Below are positions 26,526-37,869 of a stretch of DNA of 64,000 nucleotides, in pieces. The position numbers were made by a program, and so were the translations under genes. The first letter of the stretch is position 1, and each line of letters opens with the position of its first letter. A model generated the notes under the pieces. The model did not search any database. It was given only the letters and a program-made list of their open reading frames with translations, and was not told where the DNA came from. Origin of the DNA: an uncultured Mycoplasmatota bacterium (GTDB taxonomy: Bacteria; Bacillota_I; Bacilli_A; RF39; UBA660); NCBI GenBank assembly GCA_900546745.1, contig URDT01000003.1:1-64000 (forward strand). Reading direction: 5' to 3'.

Positions 26526-26603
26526 ATGGTCAAATACATAAATTATTTAAATAAAAATTATAAAGTTATTTCAAGAGGAGTCAAAGGTATTAGTTTGAAC
26601 TAG
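26526..26603 (+). CDS. Leader peptide of recombinase A
   Basis: A 25-codon frame starts MVKYINYLNKNYKVISRGVK, with GCGAGGT eight bases before the ATG. Its 3' half and stop codon lie inside the terminator hairpin that precedes the recombinase. A related frame (MVKYIFHLNKINN...) stands at the same place before recombinase B; the start, the RGVK segment and the relation to the hairpin are conserved while the middle differs. This is the arrangement of a transcription attenuator controlled by ribosome progress. Confidence 0.6.
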   Translation: MVKYINYLNKNYKVISRGVKGISLN

Positions 26604-26627
26604 TGCTTTTGTCTCCTCTTTTTTTGA
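26573..26627 (+). terminator. Attenuator terminator before recombinase A
   Basis: AAGAGGAG / CTCCTCTT stem with an inner AAAG / CTTT and AGTT / AACT extension, followed by seven T. The left arm lies inside the leader peptide frame, so a ribosome reaching the stop codon would cover it. Confidence 0.8.
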
Positions 26628-26632
26628 TATGA

Positions 26633-28522
<1,890 letters not shown>

Positions 28523-28826
28523 TTTTGTTAACTTTTATCAAAAGTTATTTAACAAACGAACACGTTTTGTTGAAGTTCCTACTTCAATGAAAGTGAGTAA
28601 AGTTTGTTTAATAAATATAAATAATAAATAGTATTTGTTATTTATATTTTAATAATTATCGAGGGACATTTTGTTTCTTTAGAAATAAAAGTTGCGATAG
28701 ATAATTATTATAAAAAGGATTCTAAGGAATTATTCCTTAGCTCCCACATCTTGTTAGAATGACAAGATGTCTAGGGAGTTATACATCTTGACTAGTAATT
28801 CAAGATACTTTTTAGGGAGGTATAAA
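28523..28826 (+). promoter_or_regulatory. Candidate oriT region of element A
   Basis: About 300 bases lie between the recombinase and relaxase genes and are dense in inverted repeats. CTAAGGAATTATTCCTTAG (about 28721-28740) is a perfect palindrome. It is followed by CTCCC and ACATCTTGT / ACAAGATGT (28741-28778), a long hairpin whose right edge reads TAGGGAGTTATAC. From memory, pMV158 oriT has TAGTGTG/TTATAC at its MobV nick site, which would match 11 of 13 positions. A nick site immediately upstream of the relaxase gene is the normal place for MobV systems. Confidence 0.5.
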
Positions 28827-30182
28827 ATGAACGAAAATCTATCTTATTCATTCCATATCGGTAATGATAAAAATAAAACTACAAAAGCAAAACAAGTATC
28901 AAAAGAAAGAACTATAAACTTTAATAATAATGCTATTCAAAATGCTATACAATTATCAAAAGTAAATCATCATAACCTACGTGCATATGAAAATAATCCT
29001 GAACTAATAATGACTATTAAAGGAACAAATGATATTGTTAAAGATATAAAAGAAGTATATATAGATGTGTTTGAAGAATCTAGAATTAACTACAATAATA
29101 AACAAACTCGTGATGATAGAAAAATTCAAGATTATTTTTCTAAAATAGCAAATGATAATAGACATGATCTAGCAGTCGAAATTATTATTCAACTTGGTAA
29201 TATGAATTATTGGGCTGATAAAACTATAGAAGAAAAATATAAAATGACTGATGTATTTAAAAATCAAGTTAAAGAATTAGAAAAAATTGTTCCACTATTT
29301 AAGATAGCAAATGCTACTATACACTTTGATGAATCTTCACCACACTTACATATAGTTGGTGTTCCAATAAAAGAAAATTGCAAAACCAGTATGAATAAAC
29401 AAGTAGGAAAATCAGACGTGTTTACTGTTGAAATATTGGAACTGATCCAAAATGAATTGAGAGAAAAATGTATAAATGATTTCAATAAATTATTTAATTT
29501 AGATAAAGAACTTAAAGAAAAAGAAAAAGGAAGAAATGAAGATTATAGAGTTAAACAAATGAATAATTATGAAAAATTAAAGGATTCATATAATAAGCAA
29601 CATAAAAAGATAACTGAAATAAATAAGAATGTTGATAAAATAAATAATAAATCAATCAAAGTAAAAGATATATTAGAAAATTTAAAACAACAACCCTTAT
29701 CAAAAAATAACTTAATAATATCTTCTGATAAAAAAGATAAATTATTAGAATATATAAAAGATATTGATAAAAATAATAAAAATATGAAATCAATTACAAA
29801 CTTTAATTTATCATTAAATGATATAAAAAAAGATTTAGAAGAAAATCATGAAACCATTAGAGAATTATTAAACGAAAATGAAGATTTAAATGTTAAGTTA
29901 GAAGAAAAAGAAAGAATATTACAAGTATCAAAAAATACTATATCTGAATTAAAAAAGAAAATCTCTAATTTAGAAGAACAAGTTAATTATTGGAAGAATA
30001 AATTTACAAAAATTATAAGTCACATTAAAGATAAAGTTCTTGGACTATTTGGAAAAGATGAAGAACACACATATAGAAATATAGCAAATGATTTATTTTT
30101 GAATAACAAAGTTTCTTATGAAGATTACGAAAATATGTTGGGGAGAAATGTTAAAAACAAAGATGATGAACTTGATAGATAA
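28827..30182 (+). CDS. MobV/Pre family relaxase
   Basis: The 451-residue protein starts MNENLSYSFHIGND. The metal-binding signature HFDESSPHLHIVGVPI (near residues 168-183) is that of Mob/Pre relaxases (HxDE...PHxHxxxVP). The second half is a long coiled coil, followed by a C-terminal KVLGLFGKDEEHTYRNIAND segment. It would nick oriT and lead the strand during helper-driven transfer. GGGAGGTATAAA precedes the ATG; a frame from 28767 runs through the oriT-like hairpin and is unlikely. Two C-terminal remnants of related proteins lie at 33564 and within 34961-35776. Confidence 0.93.
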   Translation: MNENLSYSFHIGNDKNKTTKAKQVSKERTINFNNNAIQNAIQLSKVNHHNLRAYENNPELIMTIKGTNDIVKDIKEVYIDVFEESRINYNNKQTRDDRKIQDYFSKIANDNRHDLAVEIIIQLGNMNYWADKTIEEKYKMTDVFKNQVKELEKIVPLFKIANATIHFDESSPHLHIVGVPIKENCKTSMNKQVGKSDVFTVEILELIQNELREKCINDFNKLFNLDKELKEKEKGRNEDYRVKQMNNYEKLKDSYNKQHKKITEINKNVDKINNKSIKVKDILENLKQQPLSKNNLIISSDKKDKLLEYIKDIDKNNKNMKSITNFNLSLNDIKKDLEENHETIRELLNENEDLNVKLEEKERILQVSKNTISELKKKISNLEEQVNYWKNKFTKIISHIKDKVLGLFGKDEEHTYRNIANDLFLNNKVSYEDYENMLGRNVKNKDDELDR

Positions 30183-30264
30183 TTAACATTTTACAGAAAA
30201 TTTGCAAATAATTATGAAATTTAACGATTTTATGATATAATTCAATTGTACGGGAGGTATGAAA

Positions 30265-30891
30265 ATGGGAATACAAAATATTATAGAATTCTTTAATGGA
30301 TTAGGAATTCAAATGTTAATAGATGAAAACGGGAAAATGACTTTTATAGATACTAAATCTAATATAAAAATGAATGCTTTTTATACAAGAAATCCATTAC
30401 CAATTTTAGGAAATGAAGATATGGATTATGATATTAGTTTAGACAAGATTATGAGAGGTGGAAGAATAATTTCCAAATCAAGTGATTCTCATCTATCATT
30501 TAGAGTAACAAATCCAATTATAGATAGAAAAAGAACTGATGATATAATAATTGATTATATGGAATATGCTACTGCCGAGAATGGTGTAGTAAATGAGGGT
30601 ACAACTGTATCATTTGAAAACGGAAGAAATTCAAATGTTTCTATAGAAACAAATAATCAACAAGGTTATTCAAAATTAGTTATGTTCTCTGATGGACAAA
30701 TAATGTTTTCAAAAGATGGAAAAGTTGGATATTATGATGAAGAATATGATTATTATCAATTAAGCGAACAAGAAATGAGAAATATATTAAGTAATAGTTC
30801 ACTTGCTGTTTCATTATCTGATTATTATTTGCCATTGTTTCCAAATATGAAAGAAAGTATTACAAATGCTTCAAAATCAAAATCTTTATAA
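30265..30891 (+). CDS. Cargo protein of element A, unknown
   Basis: I do not recognise this 208-residue protein. It is soluble, with beta-rich repeats and a stretch SENGRNSNVSIETNNQQGY-like in composition. The GGGAGG site lies eight bases before the second ATG, so I use 30265 and not the ATG two codons earlier. A TATGATATAAT box stands in the 80 bases after the relaxase, so it has its own promoter, and a terminator follows. Position makes it the cargo gene; no transport or resistance motif is visible. Confidence 0.7.
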   Translation: MGIQNIIEFFNGLGIQMLIDENGKMTFIDTKSNIKMNAFYTRNPLPILGNEDMDYDISLDKIMRGGRIISKSSDSHLSFRVTNPIIDRKRTDDIIIDYMEYATAENGVVNEGTTVSFENGRNSNVSIETNNQQGYSKLVMFSDGQIMFSKDGKVGYYDEEYDYYQLSEQEMRNILSNSSLAVSLSDYYLPLFPNMKESITNASKSKSL

Positions 30892-30897
30892 TAATTT

Positions 30898-30931
30898 AAG
30901 AGTAGTCTTACAATAGGCTACTTTTTTTATA
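30898..30931 (+). terminator. Terminator after cargo gene A
   Basis: AGTAG-TC / GG-CTACT type hairpin followed by seven T. A hairpin ending in GCTACTTTTTTTAT is also found just before the third RNA copy. Confidence 0.75.
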
Positions 30932-30974
30932 AAAAGTATTAACATTTTAAATTATGTATGTTAAAATTAATTTA

Positions 30975-31109
30975 GTTAGTAAGTATTGCTTACTATCAAC
31001 TTTTTGTCTAGAGGTTGTTCAACTACAACCCCACAGGCACCATTGGCGAATCTGTTCGAACTATTCGAACTTTGATATATAGAATCAATCAGAAATGATT
31101 GATTTTTTC
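30975..31109 (+). ncRNA. Conserved element RNA, copy 2
   Basis: A 135-base block with a TTAAAAT box just upstream. It starts GTTAGTAAG, folds AGTAAG / CTTACT, then GGTTG / CAACC, then reaches GGCACCA (31036-31042) after 68 bases. A CGAAT / ATTCG hairpin with TTCGAA in the loop and an AATCAATC / GATTGATT terminator follow. Copy 3 at 42767 has the same order with paired changes in the second stem (AGGAG / CTCCT), which points to selection on structure. It resembles a tRNA in size and CCA end but does not make a regular cloverleaf. It may be a small RNA, an attenuator for the next gene, or an attachment-site relic. Confidence 0.55.
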
Positions 31110-31149
31110 TTTTTATGAAAAAGTCAACCTAAAAGAAAGGTTGGTGTAT

Positions 31150-31422
31150 ATGATTAAAATTATTAAGGAAAAAATAGAAATTGAAGAATCATTAGAATCA
31201 AGATTAAAGATCATATGTGATTTTTGTAATACTACTCCAACAATAATAAACGGAAGTATTAGAAGAGTAGAACATACAAATCTTACTTATATTGAACCAC
31301 ATAGAATAATTATTAATGATAACTTATATCTTGCTTTTAATTACTCAAATGAAATATATATTAATAATTTAGGTAAGAAGATAAAACTATCTGAACTTGA
31401 AAACTATATAAAACAAGCGTAG
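31150..31422 (+). CDS. 90-aa element protein, copy 2 of 3
   Basis: Close paralogue of the protein at 42937 (shared ICDFCNT, INGSIRR, GKKIKLSELE-like pieces) and more distant from that at 26163. A Cys-x-x-Cys pair (CDFC) near residues 24-27 is conserved between the two close copies. AAAGG precedes the ATG; an upstream frame to 31099 passes through the terminator of the RNA. It ends four bases before the recombinase promoter. Function unknown; the constant position suggests control of the recombinase. Confidence 0.78.
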   Translation: MIKIIKEKIEIEESLESRLKIICDFCNTTPTIINGSIRRVEHTNLTYIEPHRIIINDNLYLAFNYSNEIYINNLGKKIKLSELENYIKQA

Positions 31423-31425
31423 GTC

Positions 31426-31454
31426 TTGACTTTTAAAATAAAAACTATTATTAT
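31426..31454 (+). promoter_or_regulatory. Promoter of recombinase B leader
   Basis: TTGACT and TATTAT with 17-base spacing, followed by the block also found after the first promoter (AATAACCAATAAATGACAAG and so on). Confidence 0.65.
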
Positions 31455-31511
31455 AAATAACCAATAAATGACAAGCAGTATCCGTCTTTTATTAGAAAGC
31501 GAGGTACATCT

Positions 31512-31586
31512 ATGGTCAAATACATATTTCATTTAAATAAAATTAATAATAGAAATATAAGAGGAGTCAAGAGTATTACTTGTTAA
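31512..31586 (+). CDS. Leader peptide of recombinase B
   Basis: A 24-codon frame, MVKYIFHLNKINN then RNIRGVKSITC, in the same place as the leader before recombinase A. The first five residues and RGVK are shared. The stop codon lies in the loop of the attenuator hairpin. Confidence 0.6.
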   Translation: MVKYIFHLNKINNRNIRGVKSITC

Positions 31587-31608
31587 TGCTTTTGTCTCCT
31601 CTTTTTTC
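31559..31608 (+). terminator. Attenuator terminator before recombinase B
   Basis: AAGAGGAG / CTCCTCTT stem with T run, the same as in element A. The loop sequence differs but the stem is unchanged. Confidence 0.8.
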
Positions 31609-31627
31609 GTAGAAAAAGGAGTGATAA

Positions 31628-33563
<1,936 letters not shown>

Positions 33564-33568
<5 letters not shown>

Positions 33569-33707
33569 TAAAATACATAGTATATTTGGCGATAAAGATG
33601 ATAAATATAAAGAAATGGCTGATAATTTGTTTATAAATGGAATTATGGACGAAAAAGACTATACAAGTGTTATTAATAAAAAAAATCGTGATGATTTTGA
33701 GAGATAA
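33564..33707 (+). pseudogene. Relaxase C-terminal remnant
   Basis: The last 47 codons of a MobV relaxase directly follow recombinase B. The frame reads DKIHSIFGDKDDKYKEMADN and ends DFER, matching the end of the intact relaxase (KDKVLGLFGKDEEHTYRNIA). The first 90 percent of the gene, including the HxDE...HxH site and the oriT region, has been deleted. Confidence 0.75.
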
Positions 33708-33756
33708 AAGTATAAATTGTGTTATAATTATTTTATAAGAAAGAGGTTGATTTTTA

Positions 33757-34992
33757 ATGATTAATTTGACAATAAATGACCTAACACAAGAAAATATTCT
33801 TGAACATCTTAATAAAACTGAAAAATTATTAAGTAAAGTTGCAACTAAATTATCAAATAGTGAAAAAACCGCAACTATATATGCTATGCCAGATTTAGGA
33901 ATAGCACAAAATGGAACTAGAATGATAGGTGGTTTTTATACGGGTGCTTGTTATACCTGGAACAGTGATATTCCATTTATTCCTGTAGATGCAACTGTTA
34001 ATGTTTGTGGAACAGCAGTTTATAAGTTAAATAAAAATATTACTAATGAAGAATTTATTGAAAGACTTAATAATGTTATGAATAATAGAAATACTTATTT
34101 AGATTTTGTAAATAAGTATTTACCTAAGGATGTTTTAAATTCAATTGATGTGAATGATGCTTCAAAATTTTTTTGGAATTATAACAAGGGTAATCATTTT
34201 GTAATCTTTGCTGAATCTGATGGGAAATATGGTTTAGAAGAAGGACAATATATGATTGTTCATGCTTCCGCAATAGAATTAAAAAAAGATAACTTAAAAT
34301 ATGGTTTATATCCTGTAAAAGGTAACTGGTTTTATGATGATATAAAAACAGAATATGACGATGAGCATAAAAGATACATTAGATATATAACGGGAGAAAA
34401 AGCAAAGAAATTCTATGATATAGCAACGTATTTAAAGGAATTTAATAAAATACGGAATAAGTATTTTTGCCAAATTGTTTTAGGAGATTTAATGGAAAAA
34501 GAATTAATTAATATAAGCCATTATGGTATGCCTACCATAAATTCGGTATGTATAGGTTGTCAATGGGAACAATTAGACTATACTCTTTTAACTGCACCTG
34601 GTAATGATGTGTTTTTAGTGCATCCTGAAATAAATCCAAATAATAAAAATTATATAAATTTACATGGTAAAAATATAACTTTAACACCGCATGGTTGCGG
34701 AGTAAGAATGAATAATCCAGAGGATAAAATTGAATATTTTGATGGAGGACTAAGAATAGGTGACAATGTTTACATAATAGATGAAAGTGTAAATATAGGT
34801 GTAGATGTCTCTGTCAGAACAAAGAATATGACAAACGAAGAACTAGATAACCATATAAATAATATATTATCAAAATGTCCAGGAGAAATTTATGGACGAT
34901 TAAGCCAAAAATTTGCAAGAACTAAATATGGTGATTTTAATTATAAAGAGGAATATGAAAATGCCAATAATAACATTTATAAGACACGCTGA
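33757..34992 (+). CDS. Divergent RtcB-like protein
   Basis: The 411-residue protein shows, in the RtcB order, modified versions of its landmarks: MPDLG...GTRMIGG (residues 44-59, RtcB MPDxHxGxGxxIG), VNVCGTAV (Cys84, RtcB DxGCG), GNHF (His147), VHAS (His169), YLKEFNKIRNK (about 215-225), SHYG (His255, RtcB HN), LVHPE (His289) and PHGCGV (311-316). RtcB is a Mn/GTP-dependent RNA ligase that joins 3'-phosphate and 5'-OH ends. The Asp of DxGCG and the His of MPDxH are not kept, so chemistry may differ. A TATAAT box and AGAGGTTG precede the ATG. It overlaps a truncated histidine phosphatase. Assignment is from motif order only. Confidence 0.6.
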   Translation: MINLTINDLTQENILEHLNKTEKLLSKVATKLSNSEKTATIYAMPDLGIAQNGTRMIGGFYTGACYTWNSDIPFIPVDATVNVCGTAVYKLNKNITNEEFIERLNNVMNNRNTYLDFVNKYLPKDVLNSIDVNDASKFFWNYNKGNHFVIFAESDGKYGLEEGQYMIVHASAIELKKDNLKYGLYPVKGNWFYDDIKTEYDDEHKRYIRYITGEKAKKFYDIATYLKEFNKIRNKYFCQIVLGDLMEKELINISHYGMPTINSVCIGCQWEQLDYTLLTAPGNDVFLVHPEINPNNKNYINLHGKNITLTPHGCGVRMNNPEDKIEYFDGGLRIGDNVYIIDESVNIGVDVSVRTKNMTNEELDNHINNILSKCPGEIYGRLSQKFARTKYGDFNYKEEYENANNNIYKTR

Positions 34993-35776
34993 AACGGTTT
35001 ATAATGATAATAAAATTTTTGCAGGTAGAATTGATTGCGAATTATCAAAAAAAGGAATACAAGATAAAATGAGAGTGTATTGTATTAATTCGTTCAATAG
35101 AATTTATCATTTAAACTACACTCTTAAAATAAAAGAAGAAGGAAGAAATGTTGATATTAATGTTGCAAATATGAATGAATATAAAAAGTTCAAACGAGAA
35201 CAAGAAAAATATAAAAAGCAGCTTAAAGAATTAAATAATAAAACAGATGAATTACAGAATAAATCAAACGAAGTTAATGATATTATTGATAATCTAAAAC
35301 CTACAATAATGAATAAAAACAACTTCAATATCTCTAATGAAGATATAGATAAAATTAAAAAATATATAGAACAGACTAATGATACTACTTCTAATTTAAG
35401 AGATGCAAATGATATAAATATAGTCTTAAAAAAATATGAAGATGATTTAAGAGAACATTCTAACGAAGTTAGAAACTTGAAAAAGAAGATAAAAACTCGT
35501 GATGATAGAATTGAAGAATTAGAATATGACTTAAATGATGCAAATGAAACTATTGATGAATTAGAAGATAAAGTATCTAAATTAGAAGAAACATTAAAAT
35601 ATTTTAAAGAACTATGGAGCAAGTTTATTAAATTCTTACAAGATAAACTCTTCTATTCAAATAAGTATGATGATTTCATAAACGATTTATATAATGAAGA
35701 TATAATTGATGATAGTGAGATAAATATAATACAAAATAATTCTAAAAGTAAAGATGATTTTGAGAGAGATTTATAG
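34961..35776 (+). pseudogene. Chimeric frame: histidine phosphatase start fused to relaxase C-terminus
   Basis: Residues 1-33 are the start of a histidine (phosphoglycerate mutase-like) phosphatase, with the catalytic RHAETVYN motif and GRIDCELSKKG. From about residue 34 the sequence becomes relaxase: QDKMRVYCINSFNR and KEEGRNVDINVANMNEYKK line up with the intact relaxase (ELREKCINDFNK, KEKGRNEDYRVKQMNNYEK), followed by coiled coil and the DDFERDL end. A deletion near 35060 thus joined two genes in frame, giving an open 271-residue product. AGAGG precedes the ATG, which overlaps the RtcB-like gene by 32 bases. It is probably without phosphatase or relaxase activity. Confidence 0.7.
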
Positions 35777-35850
35777 TAAACCATATCTAAATATAAGAAA
35801 ATTTGTTATAATATTAATTAAGAAGAAAACTACTTATGGAGGTAATTAGT

Positions 35851-36339
35851 ATGGACTACAACATATCAAAAGCAAAAATAGAAGATCTAGATGCTATTCA
35901 CAAATTAATATATGATAGCTGTTTATGGTTTTCAGAAAAAGGAGTTAAATGATGGAATGTAGATTTCTACCCTAATAAATATGAAAAAAGTTATTTTATA
36001 GAGCAAATGAAAATAAATAAATTATTTGTTGCAAAATTTAATAATAAAATATGTGGTGTTATGCTTTTAAAAGACAAAGATAAGGATTATTGGAATAATG
36101 ATGATTCTTCTTATTATATTCATCATTTAGCAACAGATATTAATTTAAAAGGTGTTGGCAAGACATTGATTAATTATGCAATTGAACAATGTAAAATAAA
36201 TAATAAAATGTATTTAAGACTTGATTGTTATCAAGAAAGTAAATTTCTTAATGAGCATTATGAGAAATTGGGCTTCAATATGGTTGGAAGTGGAACAGAT
36301 GAAAATTATAATTTTAATTTATGGGAGATGAAAATATAA
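35851..36339 (+). pseudogene. GNAT acetyltransferase gene with an in-frame TGA
   Basis: A frame starts MDYNISKAKIEDLDAIHKLI after GGAGG, and reads WFSEKGVK, then TGA at 35950-35952, then WNVDFYPNKYEKSYF and the acetyl-CoA-binding part (IHHLATDINLKGVGKTLINY) to the end. The second GNAT in the window has WFKENQIKQWSNYL at the same place, so the TGA replaces a Gln. TGA is a normal stop in this genome. An internal ATG at 36007 could still give a 110-residue fragment lacking the first strand. The end is one base before the nitroreductase gene. Confidence 0.75.
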
Positions 36340-36340
36340 T

Positions 36341-36907
36341 ATGAATACAATAGAATCAATAGAAAATAGAAGAAGTATTAGACTTTTTAAGAGTGATAAT
36401 ATCTCAAAAGAAATAGTTGAAGATATATTAAATTGTGGAAGGCTCGCTCCATCTGCAAAAAATAGACAACCATGGTATTTTGTAGTAACAAAAGGTAAAG
36501 TAAAAGATAAAATAGCAGATATGATGATTGAGTATACTATAAATAATGATGATACCATTGAGAGAAAAAATTTAGGTTGTGCAAGTAGTGTTAATCCAAC
36601 TGCAAATGTAATAAAACAAGCACCAATATTAGTTTTAATATTTAGAGAAAAAAACGATAATTGGATTATAGGAGATAATTTATCAATAGGTGCTTGTGTA
36701 GAAAATATGTGTTTAAGAGCAACAGAATTAGAAATAGGCACTTTATGGATTAGAGATACTGTATATGTTACAGAAGATGTGGCTAAAATGTTGAATCACG
36801 AAAATATGGAATTAAATTGCGCTTTAGCAATTGGATATGCAAATCAAAGTCCTAAACAAAGACCTAGAAAAGAATTAAAAGATATTGTGGAGTGGTATGA
36901 TGAATAA
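36341..36907 (+). CDS. Nitroreductase family protein
   Basis: The 188-residue FMN-dependent oxidoreductase has the family start IENRRSIRLFKSDNISKEIV and APSAKNRQPW (near residues 34-43), which bind FMN phosphate, and the later IGTLWIRDT and AIGYANQSPKQRPRK. It starts right after the broken GNAT gene and overlaps the transglutaminase-like gene, so the three were one operon. Its substrate is unknown. As cargo of a mobile element it could act on a nitro compound, but this is speculation. Confidence 0.9.
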   Translation: MNTIESIENRRSIRLFKSDNISKEIVEDILNCGRLAPSAKNRQPWYFVVTKGKVKDKIADMMIEYTINNDDTIERKNLGCASSVNPTANVIKQAPILVLIFREKNDNWIIGDNLSIGACVENMCLRATELEIGTLWIRDTVYVTEDVAKMLNHENMELNCALAIGYANQSPKQRPRKELKDIVEWYDE

Positions 36908-37790
36908 CAAAATATTAGATTTTTACAAACAAACAAGTTTATATACAGATTTAGGATTATATAAAGAATTTGCTAAACAACTAACTAATGATATAGATGA
37001 GTTATGTGTACTTCAAAGAATGCAAATTATACATCCTATTGCATATAGTGATTTAGATATAAGAAAGCAAAGTAAATGTTTTTGGGGAGATATGACAAAG
37101 GTTCCAATTACAAGATTAGATTATGAAGATGACTTGTTTCCTACTGCTTCAAGTATGTTGCATGAACTATTAAGAAAAAATAATGAATATCGTGTTGATA
37201 GAAAAGCAGAAGATAAAATTCATGTTACTTGTAGAGGTCAAGCAATATTATTAGCAAGTATATTAAAAGCAAAGGGATATTCTGCAAGAGTTAGAAGTGG
37301 ATTTGCACCATATATCAAATATGATGGTGTTAATTATGACCATTGGATTACTGAGTATTTTGATGAAAATAAGAATAGATGGGTTTTGGTAGATGCTGAT
37401 GAACATTGTCCAGACCATGAAATGGGATTTGATTTAAACGATATACCAAGAGATAAATTTATTTTTGGCGCTGAAGCATATTTAGGAATGAGAAACAATA
37501 AGTATAAAACAGAAGAAATATATTATGCTTCAGATCCTGCAACTTTAGGTTTAAAAGCAAGTATTCGTGGATTGTTTTACGATTTCCATTCGCTTATGAA
37601 TGATGAAATAATATTTTTACATTTACCAAAATATATTCAAGATAAAAAATTTGAGTTAAGTGAAGAAGAATATATAGAATTAGATAAATTGGCAGAATTA
37701 TTATTAGAGCCAGATAAAAACTTTGATAAAATATTAGATATTTGGAATAAAGAACCTAAATTTAGAATAATGTCAGGTGCCTTAAACTAA
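36900..37790 (+). CDS. Transglutaminase-like cysteine protein
   Basis: The 296-residue protein has a transglutaminase/protease-like core with the triad Cys in HVTCRGQAILLASIL (near residue 110), His in YDHWITEY (near 147) and Asp in WVLVDADEH (near 162). The N-terminal 90 residues are helical, and the C-terminal part has no recognised domain. No signal peptide is present, so it acts in the cytosol. GGAG is seven bases before the ATG at 36900. It overlaps the nitroreductase end by eight bases, which means coupled translation. Reaction (protease, amidase or cross-linking) cannot be told. Confidence 0.8.
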   Translation: MNNKILDFYKQTSLYTDLGLYKEFAKQLTNDIDELCVLQRMQIIHPIAYSDLDIRKQSKCFWGDMTKVPITRLDYEDDLFPTASSMLHELLRKNNEYRVDRKAEDKIHVTCRGQAILLASILKAKGYSARVRSGFAPYIKYDGVNYDHWITEYFDENKNRWVLVDADEHCPDHEMGFDLNDIPRDKFIFGAEAYLGMRNNKYKTEEIYYASDPATLGLKASIRGLFYDFHSLMNDEIIFLHLPKYIQDKKFELSEEEYIELDKLAELLLEPDKNFDKILDIWNKEPKFRIMSGALN

Positions 37791-37817
37791 TAATTTTTGA
37801 TAAAATGTATTTGATTA

Positions 37818-37856
37818 TTTATAAAAGTAGCATGAATTTATTGCTGCTTTTTTCAT
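37818..37856 (+). terminator. Terminator of the nitroreductase operon
   Basis: AGTAGCA / TGCTGCT hairpin followed by six T. Confidence 0.75.
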
Positions 37857-37869
37857 ATTTTGCTAAACT

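Noticed and set aside
30975..31042. A functional tRNA gene at the element RNA
   Set aside because: The 3' GGCACCA and the size fit, but the acceptor pairing fails at two positions, the T loop is eight bases and no anticodon arm forms.
35116..35622. A 168-codon minus-strand frame opposite the relaxase coiled coil
   Set aside because: Its Phe/Ser/Leu-rich composition is what the complement of Glu/Lys/Asn codons gives; no start signals.
35950..35952. Reading TGA as Trp (Mycoplasma-like code) because of the in-frame TGA in the GNAT gene
   Set aside because: Many genes here end with TGA, Trp is encoded by TGG, and the position corresponds to Gln in the paralogue.
36319..36741. A 140-codon minus-strand frame opposite the nitroreductase gene
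   Set aside because: Antisense shadow of a gene with clear family motifs; no ribosome site.
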